From Clostridiales bacterium (GTDB taxonomy: Bacteria > Bacillota > Clostridia > Peptostreptococcales > Anaerovoracaceae): a stretch of 19,103 nucleotides of DNA. Shown here piece by piece: positions 1-6,400 of this stretch. The stretch covers positions 1 to 19,103 of the forward strand of contig WRJV01000334.1 of NCBI GenBank assembly GCA_009778415.1. The letters run 5' to 3'. The position numbers were made by a program, and so were the translations under genes. Numbering within the stretch: position 1 is the stretch's first letter; each line of letters begins with the position of its first letter. Under the pieces are notes generated by a model that was given only the letters and a program-made list of their open reading frames with translations, ran no database searches and had not been told where the DNA came from.

Positions 1-326
1 GCATTGTAAGGGTAAGTGAAATGTCCTTAAACACTTTGTCTGGTTCTAATGGTTTGGCTAGAAAGTGCAGCGGGTGTACATCGAAAAGCTGGCCAGCCAG
101 CTCTTGACCGGAATAAAATGAATCGACTCACATCCCCAAGAACTGCAGTAAACCATAATCACAATATTATTGTAATCTATGCAGCCGCTTTAATGTCAAT
201 AGCTTTCTTAAAAATTTTAGACCTGCACTAATGTTAAGGGCCGTGTCGTGATGGACGACACGGCACAGGTTTGCCATTTTCTTACCTTTTTTTGAGGTAT
301 ATCTTGCGAAAATTGGGTGGATAAAA

Positions 327-542
327 ATGAGCACAGGCGAAAACTGGGGAAAAACGGCGTTGACATGCCGGCGCCGGCTGGTCAAAATTATTGCAGAACT
401 AACGAACAGGCTGGCCTGCAGCGAAGGTTTCAAAAACGCCGCCGACGCGCTGATCGGGCCAGTGTCGGTTGACGAGCGCACGATGCCCAGGCCGAAATCG
501 ACGGGGCCGCAAGCAGGCAAAACTCATTCAAAAGATAATTGA
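327..542 (+). CDS. Possible small hypothetical protein (71 aa), doubtful
   Basis: An open frame of 71 residues with many G/C third positions, similar to the real genes nearby. A weak ribosome-binding-like GGGTGG lies six bases before the ATG. The protein is basic, with a helical-looking middle (residues 17-44) and a Pro/Lys-rich tail (residues 53-68). It has no signal peptide, no membrane segment and no motif I recognise. No promoter is apparent. It could be a real small gene, the remnant of a larger one, or chance; I assign no function. Confidence 0.25.
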   Translation: MSTGENWGKTALTCRRRLVKIIAELTNRLACSEGFKNAADALIGPVSVDERTMPRPKSTGPQAGKTHSKDN

Positions 543-731
543 CGAGGTGACAATGTCGGTGACGCCAATACGTGGGGACAGGTCCGTGCCTAGAAACTTT
601 TCGCCAAGGAAATGCAAATTTCACCACAACCGAAAAGCGAATTGTTGATTTTGGGAAGGTACATGGATCAAAAGCAAGAAGATCAAATTGTACCGTTTGA
701 CATAAAGCGGCTTCCCAAACAAGAGTGCTGC

Positions 732-740
732 TGGTATAAT
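732..740 (+). promoter_or_regulatory. Extended -10 promoter for the M29 aminopeptidase gene
   Basis: A TGG-TATAAT extended -10 element sits at 732-740, about 58 bases before the aminopeptidase start. No good -35 lies at 16-18 bases. A perfect TTGACA exists at 697-702 but is 32 bases from the -10, too far to pair with it. An extended -10 can work without a strong -35, so this is the likeliest start point, with transcription beginning near 747. Confidence 0.55.
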
Positions 741-797
741 TGTAACATAAACCGATAATCAGGGATGATTAAAATTCATCGAATAAAGGAGGCAAAT

Positions 798-1907
798 ATG
801 GACGACAGGATCAAAAAGCTGTCAAATGTGCTGGTACACTATTCCTGTGACGTAAAGCAGGGCGAAAGAGTGCTTATTTCCTACGAAGGGGAGTCTTCAA
901 AGCCCCTCATAAAGCAGCTCGTGAAGGACGTCTACGCCAGCGGCGGGCTGCCCTACTGTGAAATACGCGATTCTGAAATCAGCAGGGAGCTCGTGATGAA
1001 ATGCGAGGAAGGCCAGCTGGAATTCATGAAAGACTGCCAGCTCGACCAGATGCATGGCATGCAGTGCTACATTGCGGTCCGCGGGGGGAACAACGCGGCA
1101 GAAATGGCCGACGTGCCGGCAGACAAGCTCAACCTGTACAACAGGACCCTGCGGCCTGTCCTCGACTACCGCGTCAACAAAACGAAATGGGTGGTACTGC
1201 GCTACCCGAATTATTCCATGGCCCAGCTTGCGAACACCAGCCTTGAAGCGTTTGAAGATTTTTACTTCGACGTCTGCACCCTTGACTATAAAAAGATGAG
1301 CCTCGCCATGGACGCCCTCGTCGCGCTCCTCGACAGTACCGACAAAGTTCATATCAAAGGCCCCGGGACCGACCTTGTTTTTTCTGTAAAAGGCATCCCT
1401 GCCGTCAAATGCGGAGGGGAAAAAAACATCCCCGACGGCGAAGTGTACACTGCGCCCGTCCGCGAGTCAGCAAACGGCGTCATTTCATACAACACCCCCT
1501 CGGAAGAACAGGGGTTCACCTACGAAAACATAGTGTTTGAAGTGGAAAACGGGAAAATAACCAAGGCCACGTCAAATAACACCAAGCGGATCAACGAACT
1601 GCTGGACACCGACGCCGGGGCAAGGTATTTCGGCGAATTCGCCATAGGCGTGAACCCGTACATACTTGAACCCATAAAGGACACCCTCTTTGACGAGAAA
1701 ATCGCGGGGAGCTTCCACCTCACCCCCGGAGCCTCCTATGACGATGCGCCAAACGGGAACAAGTCTTCTGTACACTGGGACCTTGTCATGATCCAAAGGC
1801 CCGAATACGGCGGTGGGGAGATTTGGTTTGACGGCAGGCTCATAAGGAAAGACGGGCGGTTCGTAATCCCCGAACTGGAAAACCTGAACCCTGAAAATTT
1901 AAAATGA
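798..1907 (+). CDS. M29-family metal-dependent aminopeptidase
   Basis: A 369-residue cytosolic aminopeptidase of the M29 family (AmpS/PepS/AmpT type), which removes N-terminal residues from peptides using two metal ions. The family's ligand pattern is complete: Glu215 in the GEVYTAP segment, Glu280 in GARYFGEFAIG, Glu300 and His307 in the DEKIAGSFH stretch, Tyr314, and the C-terminal HWD at 326-328. The N-terminal half (about 1-170) is the usual alpha/beta domain. Length is close to the family norm of about 370-410. I chose ATG 798 because AAAGGAGG lies 5-6 bases before it; the in-frame ATG at 765 has no such site. It has its own extended -10 promoter. No terminator is visible before the next gene. 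Family assignment is firm; substrate preference cannot be read. Confidence 0.93.
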   Translation: MDDRIKKLSNVLVHYSCDVKQGERVLISYEGESSKPLIKQLVKDVYASGGLPYCEIRDSEISRELVMKCEEGQLEFMKDCQLDQMHGMQCYIAVRGGNNAAEMADVPADKLNLYNRTLRPVLDYRVNKTKWVVLRYPNYSMAQLANTSLEAFEDFYFDVCTLDYKKMSLAMDALVALLDSTDKVHIKGPGTDLVFSVKGIPAVKCGGEKNIPDGEVYTAPVRESANGVISYNTPSEEQGFTYENIVFEVENGKITKATSNNTKRINELLDTDAGARYFGEFAIGVNPYILEPIKDTLFDEKIAGSFHLTPGASYDDAPNGNKSSVHWDLVMIQRPEYGGGEIWFDGRLIRKDGRFVIPELENLNPENLK

Positions 1908-1911
1908 CATA

Positions 1912-1940
1912 TTGAATTAGAAGAAGCAATCATGTATAAT
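1912..1940 (+). promoter_or_regulatory. Sigma-A-type promoter for the small membrane protein
   Basis: TTGAAT at 1912-1917, a 17-base spacer, and a perfect TATAAT at 1935-1940. It starts five bases after the aminopeptidase stop codon and lies about 67 bases before the ATG of the next gene. Spacing and the -10 match housekeeping sigma-factor consensus well. Confidence 0.7.
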
Positions 1941-1951
1941 GTAGTAGCGTT

Positions 1952-1984
1952 GTTACTTTAGTGTTACCTTGGTGTTTCTTTTGC
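1952..1984 (+). repeat. Degenerate 11-bp tandem repeat in the 5' leader
   Basis: Three head-to-tail 11-base units follow the -10 box: GTTACTTTAGT, GTTACCTTGGT and the more diverged GTTTCTTTTGC. The first two agree at 9 of 11 positions. They occupy the region just after the expected transcription start and end about 22 bases before the start codon. They could be a binding site for a regulator, or a chance repeat. Confidence 0.35.
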
Positions 1985-2006
1985 GATGTCTTGAAGGAGG
2001 GTTGTC

Positions 2007-2375
2007 ATGAGTTTCGATAAAGAATTAAAGGTTGTTTTGATTTCTGCTCTTGGCCTTTTGGCATATCTGCTCGCCGCTTCCGGAGTAATGGCTGTTATCC
2101 TTTACAGTGTGGGAAATTCGTCTCTTTTTGCGGAGGCGTCCGTCCTGGTGGCATGGCTTGTCGTCTTGCTTATTCCTGCAAACTTTGCCCTATGCTCCCT
2201 GACGTGCATAATCATCTACAAAAGGAAAGAACGAAGCTTCAATGAAATAAAGGAGCACTTGAACGAGCTTAGCGAATTAACCATCGAATGCGAGAAAAGG
2301 CGCGAAGACAAAGGTACGGTCAAACCCGAAGACAGGCCTGTCGTCAGGCCGAAGGTCAGCGTCGAGGCGATATGA
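2007..2375 (+). CDS. Small two-helix membrane protein of unknown function
   Basis: A 122-residue protein not recognised by family. It has two clear hydrophobic helices (about residues 8-34 and 44-71), then a charged, helical, possibly coiled-coil segment (about 74-100) and a basic, Pro/Val-rich tail. Both ends probably face the cytoplasm, since the second helix is followed by YKRKER. There is no catalytic motif. AAGGAGG ends about nine bases before ATG 2007, so the start is secure. It has its own TATAAT promoter and a hairpin region downstream, so it is likely a single-gene transcript, perhaps with read-through from the aminopeptidase gene. The architecture resembles small membrane adaptors, but that is only a shape comparison. 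Confidence 0.75.
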   Translation: MSFDKELKVVLISALGLLAYLLAASGVMAVILYSVGNSSLFAEASVLVAWLVVLLIPANFALCSLTCIIIYKRKERSFNEIKEHLNELSELTIECEKRREDKGTVKPEDRPVVRPKVSVEAI

Positions 2376-2404
2376 CTTGACAATTCCGCATTACTGCCAT
2401 CTAA

Positions 2405-2421
2405 CGCGGGCGCTGCCCGCG
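2405..2421 (+). repeat. Perfect GC-rich hairpin
   Basis: A 7-bp perfect stem (CGCGGGC / GCCCGCG) with the loop GCT lies 29 bases after the membrane-protein stop. It has no T-run of its own and sits just before a second, longer hairpin, so it may be an extra 3'-end structure. Confidence 0.5.
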
Positions 2422-2428
2422 TACCGCG

Positions 2429-2474
2429 CACAAGCGGGAGCATCCGGCGAGCCGGGTGCTCCTTCGTGGTTTTT
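2429..2474 (+). terminator. Probable rho-independent terminator of the small membrane protein transcript
   Basis: An 11-bp stem (2437-2447 with 2452-2462, one G-T wobble) closes a CGAG loop. A lower CAC/GTG extension (2429-2431 with 2466-2468) across an internal loop brings the stem close to five T residues at 2470-2474. The T-run is on the plus-strand side only, so it fits the 2007-2375 gene rather than deoB, whose transcript arrives from the other side. Confidence 0.55.
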
Positions 2475-2504
2475 GCCCTGCCGCTGAGCCTGCCAAACCC
2501 GTGC

Positions 2505-3683
2505 TCAAACAATATGCTTCAAAAAGCTCTCCCCGATGTCAGGCGCGCCCGCGCCTAGGATTTCGCAGACAGTGGCGCCGATGTCGGCGAACGAGCCCCT
2601 TGTGCCCAGGTCTTTGCCCGCTGCGACCTCTTTTCCATACACCACGACGGGCACGTATTCCCGAGTGTGGTCCCAGCCGCTATGCACAGGGTCGTTCCCA
2701 TGGTCGGCGCACAGCATCAGCACGTCGCCGCCCTTCAAAGCCCCCAATACCTCGGGAAGCCTCCTGTCGAAAGCCTCTATGGCCCGCCCGTAACCAATCG
2801 GATCCCTGCGGTGCCCGTACTTGGAGTCAAAATCCACCAGGTTGGTGAAAATCAAGCCTTCGAAATCCTCTCTAAGGGCCTTGATCGTCTTGTCCACGCC
2901 GTCCATGTTGTCCTCTGTGTGGACGGAGGCCGTGATCCCCTGCCCGTTGAATATGTCGCTGATCTTGCCGATCGCATATACAGCCTTACCTGCTGACTTG
3001 ACCTTGTCCAAAGCCGTTTCGCTGGGTGGGGAAACGGCATAGTCCTTCCGATCCGAAGTACGCACTCGCCTGCCGCCCTCAAGCACGTAGGGCCTCGCGA
3101 TGACCCTGCCGCAGGCAACGTCGCCAACCAGCATCCCCCTTGCGGCTTTGCAGATTTCGTAGAGCCTTTCCAGCGGTATTACCGCCGTGTTTGCAGCTAT
3201 CTGAAAAACGCTGTCGGCCGACGTGTACACTATGGGCTTTCCCGTCTCTTCGTGAACAGGCCCCAGTTCGTCTATTATTTCAGTGCCTGACGCCGCGTAG
3301 TTGCCGAGAATGCCAACCCCGATCTCCTCTGAAAACCTTCTGATGAAGTCCTGCGGGAAGCCGTCCGGGTAGGTCATAAACGGTATTTCCGTGTAAAGCC
3401 CCGCTATTTCCCAATGCCCCGTGATCGTGTCCTTGCCCTTTGAACATTCGCTGAGCCGGCCAAAAGCGCCTGCCGGCCCGCTCTGCTTCAGCCTCCCCTG
3501 CGCTGCGCCTTCGATGTTCCCAAACCCCAAGCGTAGCAGGTTTGGTATGGCAAAGCCGCCCGCTTTGCTCATCTCTTCCTCAATGTGGGAAAAAGTGTCC
3601 GCGCCTGCGTCCCCATAGCTTTCGGCGTCAGGCAACGCGCCCACCCCAAGGCTGTCAAGCACGACGATAGCAACTCTATTCAT
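2505..3683 (-). CDS. deoB: Phosphopentomutase
   Basis: A 392-residue cytosolic phosphopentomutase that interconverts ribose-1-phosphate (or deoxyribose-1-phosphate) and the 5-phosphate, linking nucleoside salvage to central metabolism. It belongs to the alkaline phosphatase superfamily. The metal ligand Asp10 (VVLDSLGVG), the phosphorylated Thr86 (GKDTITGHWE), the DFDSKYGHRRD segment, and the final ADHGND plus SGWDHTRE ligands are all present. Length matches Bacillus Drm (about 394). The start is ATG 3683: GGAGG sits nine bases before it and abuts an in-frame TTG three codons upstream, ruling that out. The previous gene's TGA ends one base before the ATG and its last codons contain the binding site, so the two are translationally coupled. 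Unusually, no other deo gene is nearby. Confidence 0.96.
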   Translation of the reverse strand: MNRVAIVVLDSLGVGALPDAESYGDAGADTFSHIEEEMSKAGGFAIPNLLRLGFGNIEGAAQGRLKQSGPAGAFGRLSECSKGKDTITGHWEIAGLYTEIPFMTYPDGFPQDFIRRFSEEIGVGILGNYAASGTEIIDELGPVHEETGKPIVYTSADSVFQIAANTAVIPLERLYEICKAARGMLVGDVACGRVIARPYVLEGGRRVRTSDRKDYAVSPPSETALDKVKSAGKAVYAIGKISDIFNGQGITASVHTEDNMDGVDKTIKALREDFEGLIFTNLVDFDSKYGHRRDPIGYGRAIEAFDRRLPEVLGALKGGDVLMLCADHGNDPVHSGWDHTREYVPVVVYGKEVAAGKDLGTRGSFADIGATVCEILGAGAPDIGESFLKHIV

Positions 3684-3684
3684 A

Positions 3685-4389
3685 TCAACCAACCTCCATT
3701 TTCACCGGTTTGCATTTTATGTAGTCAAGGGAAACGAGCCTGTACTCTGTACCGCCCACCATGCCCTGAACGCCGCTTTTGAACCCTTCTTCGCCGTGCA
3801 GGTGCCCATAAAAGACCCGCTTCACGCCAAACTCGGCAAACAGCTCGGTAAACCCGGACTCTTGCAGCTTGTCGTTCATCGGAGGGAAATGCAAAATTCC
3901 TACTATCTTGGCAAATCCAGCGTCCCTTGCGGCAGTCAACGACGACCTGAGCCTGATAAGCTCCCTTTTGTATATCTTCTCGTCCTGCGCTGTGTAGCCC
4001 TCGTCACCCGGGCACAACCACCCCCTGCTTCCGCATATTGCCCACCCTTCGACTTCGCAGAAGTCGTTTTGCAGGAAGCGCATGTCACGGCCGAACATGG
4101 AGTTCAGCTTTTTAATGGACGACCACCACAGGTCATGGTTGCCCCTGACGAACACCTTGTTTCCCGGCAGGCTGCGTATCCAGTCAAGATCGGCCACGGC
4201 TTCCTCCAGCTTGAGCGCCCATGACACGTCCCCCGCAATTATCACGGTGTCGTCTTCCGCAATCGCGCTTTCCCAGTTCTTCTTGACGTTTTCTGCATGG
4301 TTCAGCCATTCCCCGCCAAAAATGTCCATCGGCTTCTGTACTTTTTCTGAGAATGACAGGTGCAGGTCGGCAATCACAAATATACTCAT
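3685..4389 (-). CDS. Calcineurin-like metallophosphoesterase
   Basis: A 234-residue cytosolic phosphoesterase of the metallophosphatase superfamily. Every metal-binding block is visible: ADLHL (Asp8, His10), GDVSW (Asp54), GNHDLWW (Asn84, His85), ILHFPP (His167) and GHLHGE (His196, His198). The whole chain fits the small stand-alone predicted phosphohydrolases of Bacillota. There is no signal peptide. The start is ATG 4389, eight bases after GGAG; an in-frame GTG two codons earlier is only two bases from that site. It lies 28 bases after the shorter LtaS-like gene and ends one base before deoB. Substrate is unknown; the setting could suggest a phosphodiester or nucleotide product, but nothing in the sequence decides it. 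Confidence 0.88.
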   Translation of the reverse strand: MSIFVIADLHLSFSEKVQKPMDIFGGEWLNHAENVKKNWESAIAEDDTVIIAGDVSWALKLEEAVADLDWIRSLPGNKVFVRGNHDLWWSSIKKLNSMFGRDMRFLQNDFCEVEGWAICGSRGWLCPGDEGYTAQDEKIYKRELIRLRSSLTAARDAGFAKIVGILHFPPMNDKLQESGFTELFAEFGVKRVFYGHLHGEEGFKSGVQGMVGGTEYRLVSLDYIKCKPVKMEVG

Positions 4390-4417
4390 CTTCACGGCTC
4401 CGTTTTATATTTTCACA

Positions 4418-6400
4418 TTATCGCGTGCGCATCCGGCGCACAGGCATCGTATCTCTCCCCGGCGGCATGTTCGCGTCATATACGTAAACCGGAACTTTGC
4501 TGCCTACCCAGATGTTCATGCTTGACAGCCAGTGTTTCCTTGACATCGCAATGCCACATGGGCTGTTCATCTTAAGCAGCTCCCTCAGCTTGGCAGTCAA
4601 AACGGTGTCTTGCCCGGGAGTGACCATTATCCGGTTGTACCCAAGGGATTCAACTTTGGTGTAATTGTCGTTTTCAGTAACGACCGGGACGATCCTGCCC
4701 CTGACGTCGAGGAAGGCCTTGTTTGCGGTTTCGTCAATCGAGCCGGCGCCTTTCGTCTTCGATTTCCCTGAGTACTCTACCTCAAGCTCCAGCAAGAGGT
4801 TGTATATGTCGTCCGACAGCAGCAGCGCGTACTTCTTCTCGTCTTCGCGCATCATGCGGAAAAAATCGCCCAGGGCATTCTCGTCGCCGCTTTCAATGTA
4901 CTTCCCGTCCATTTTGCCTGGCAATTCCGCTATCCTGCCTTCGATCGTTTCGTTGATCTCGCCCATGGGCATGTTCTCCAAAAATGCCAGCCTGAGCACG
5001 TCGTTGTTCAGATAGAACGTCGACAAGTCTATCGTCGATGCCGCTTTTTCCGAATTTTCCAAGCAGCCGTCAATCCCGGTTTCCTCGCCAGTCCGCCTGT
5101 CCCACGCTTTGCTGTTTTCAAAAAGCCCGTCCCGCGAGATTTCAAAAACCTGGTCCCCTTTTATGTACGAGCCCTTTAGCATGTGCGTCTGCACTGCGAC
5201 AACGCTGTCCTCGCCCGTGAAAAGGTTCTGCCCCAGATAGATCGTGTCAAGCCTTTCAATACCCAGCAGGTACGCGATTGTAGGCAGCAGGTCGATCTGG
5301 CCGCCTGAGTTCTCGTATGTTGAATTGAGCGCAAGCCCCGGGACGTGGACGATCAGCGGTATGTTCATCATCGTGTCGTACCGGTAGGGTTCGCCGAGCC
5401 AGCTTGACATGGCGGCATCGACCCTCTTGTCAGATTTGCTTAGGCCGAAGTGGTCGCCGTAAACAACGATCAGCGAATTGCCGTAAAGCCCTTTTTCCTT
5501 CAGTAGCTCCATGAACTCTCCAAAGCACCGGTCTGCGTAATGGGTGCTGTTAATGTAATCCCCCACGATGTTGTCTTCGGCAGGCCGTATGTCTATCCCC
5601 TTCAGCGAGTCCGGCAGCCTGAACGGGTTGTGGGATGACAGGGAAATTACGAAACTGTAGAATGGCTGGGCAAAGCCCTCGAGGTAATCTGCCGTCTGCT
5701 CGTAAAACGCGTGGTCGCTGATCCCTACGATGTTCCCGCCGCCGATGCCTTCAATGTTGTCGCTTGCGAAGTCGTCCGCGCTGAAAAACCGCTCAAAACC
5801 CATGGCAGGGTACATGTTCTGCCTGTTCCAGAACTCCTTCTTGTACCCGTGCAGGACATATGCCCGGTAGCCGTTTTCCCTTAAAATCCACGGAAGCCCC
5901 TTGAAATAGTTGTTTTGGTACAGCTGGTACGTGTAGCTCTCGACAGTGCCCATCAAGGAATTGTTTGCCGTGAATTCCGCGTCGGAAGTGTTCCCGGATC
6001 CTATCTGAGAGTAGAAATTGCTGAAATAGAAGGACCCTGGGGCGCGGGCGAGCGTATTTAGGCACGGCGTGATTTCCTGCCCATAGTACCGCCTGCCCAT
6101 GACAATGTTCTGCATGGATTCAAGCTGGACCACGATCAGGTTCATGCCTCTCGCAGCGCCGAAAAGCCCCGGTACAAGCTGCTCCTCGTAAGTTCCGGTC
6201 GCTAGGTAGAAATCTCCTTGGTTTTGCGGCTCTCCCGCAAAGCTTTCGATGAAATCGCGTATGTGGTACGTGAAGAATTCCTGGGAGCTTATCGACGTGG
6301 CAAAAGCATTACCCATGGGGTTGACAGCTACGAGGACGACTATGGCGAGCGCAGCTTCGGCTTTCATCAATTTCTTAATTGGCTTTGGTAATGAACCCAT
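4418..6400 (-). CDS. LtaS-like sulfatase-superfamily protein, single N-terminal membrane segment, half GDPD-like tail
   Basis: A 660-residue relative of lipoteichoic acid synthase, which transfers glycerol phosphate from phosphatidylglycerol to a growing chain outside the cell. It lacks the usual five-helix domain: a basic start, one hydrophobic segment (about 15-29) and an AFA possible cleavage site at 32-34. The catalytic domain (about 85-435) keeps Glu94, nucleophile Thr138 (GSGNTSDAEF), substrate His257 and Asp316-His317. After it comes a poorly conserved part, then residues about 497-645 that follow the order of strands of the second half of a GDPD barrel, and a basic tail. ATG 6400 follows GGGGGA; ATG 6367 is a weaker alternative. 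It overlaps the upstream paralogue by 26 bases. The sulfatase-domain call is firm, the tail is inference. Confidence 0.85.
   Translation of the reverse strand: MGSLPKPIKKLMKAEAALAIVVLVAVNPMGNAFATSISSQEFFTYHIRDFIESFAGEPQNQGDFYLATGTYEEQLVPGLFGAARGMNLIVVQLESMQNIVMGRRYYGQEITPCLNTLARAPGSFYFSNFYSQIGSGNTSDAEFTANNSLMGTVESYTYQLYQNNYFKGLPWILRENGYRAYVLHGYKKEFWNRQNMYPAMGFERFFSADDFASDNIEGIGGGNIVGISDHAFYEQTADYLEGFAQPFYSFVISLSSHNPFRLPDSLKGIDIRPAEDNIVGDYINSTHYADRCFGEFMELLKEKGLYGNSLIVVYGDHFGLSKSDKRVDAAMSSWLGEPYRYDTMMNIPLIVHVPGLALNSTYENSGGQIDLLPTIAYLLGIERLDTIYLGQNLFTGEDSVVAVQTHMLKGSYIKGDQVFEISRDGLFENSKAWDRRTGEETGIDGCLENSEKAASTIDLSTFYLNNDVLRLAFLENMPMGEINETIEGRIAELPGKMDGKYIESGDENALGDFFRMMREDEKKYALLLSDDIYNLLLELEVEYSGKSKTKGAGSIDETANKAFLDVRGRIVPVVTENDNYTKVESLGYNRIMVTPGQDTVLTAKLRELLKMNSPCGIAMSRKHWLSSMNIWVGSKVPVYVYDANMPPGRDTMPVRRMRTR

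Larger units (their letters stand above)
1..764. other. Gene-poor leading region
   Basis: This stretch holds no gene I can identify. It is more AT-rich than most of the window, especially in its first 330 bases. Visible structure: a short hairpin at 87-102 (6-bp stem, CCAG loop), a perfect 13-base inverted repeat at 161-173 (ACAATA-T-TATTGT), a 9-bp perfect stem with a 7-nt loop at 240-264, and a small inverted repeat GGAC-AG-GTCC near 578-587. The only open frame of note is 327-542 (listed separately). The extended -10 promoter of the aminopeptidase lies at the right end. The region may be a decayed gene or mobile-element scar, but no diagnostic remnant is visible. Confidence 0.5.

Noticed and set aside
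161..173. Palindrome ACAATATTATTGT as a known regulator's operator
   Set aside because: It matches no operator I can name with confidence and there is no gene start close by, so it is only mentioned as structure.
240..264. 9-bp perfect hairpin considered as a terminator
   Set aside because: No T-run follows the stem directly on either strand; the T-rich part at 287-293 is too far away.
697..702. Perfect TTGACA upstream of the aminopeptidase
   Set aside because: It is 32 bases from the TATAAT at 735-740 and nothing like a -10 lies at 16-18 bases, so it is not a working -35 for that promoter.
3684..3692. TTG start for deoB three codons upstream
   Set aside because: The GGAGG site abuts this TTG, leaving no spacing, whereas ATG 3683 is nine bases from it.
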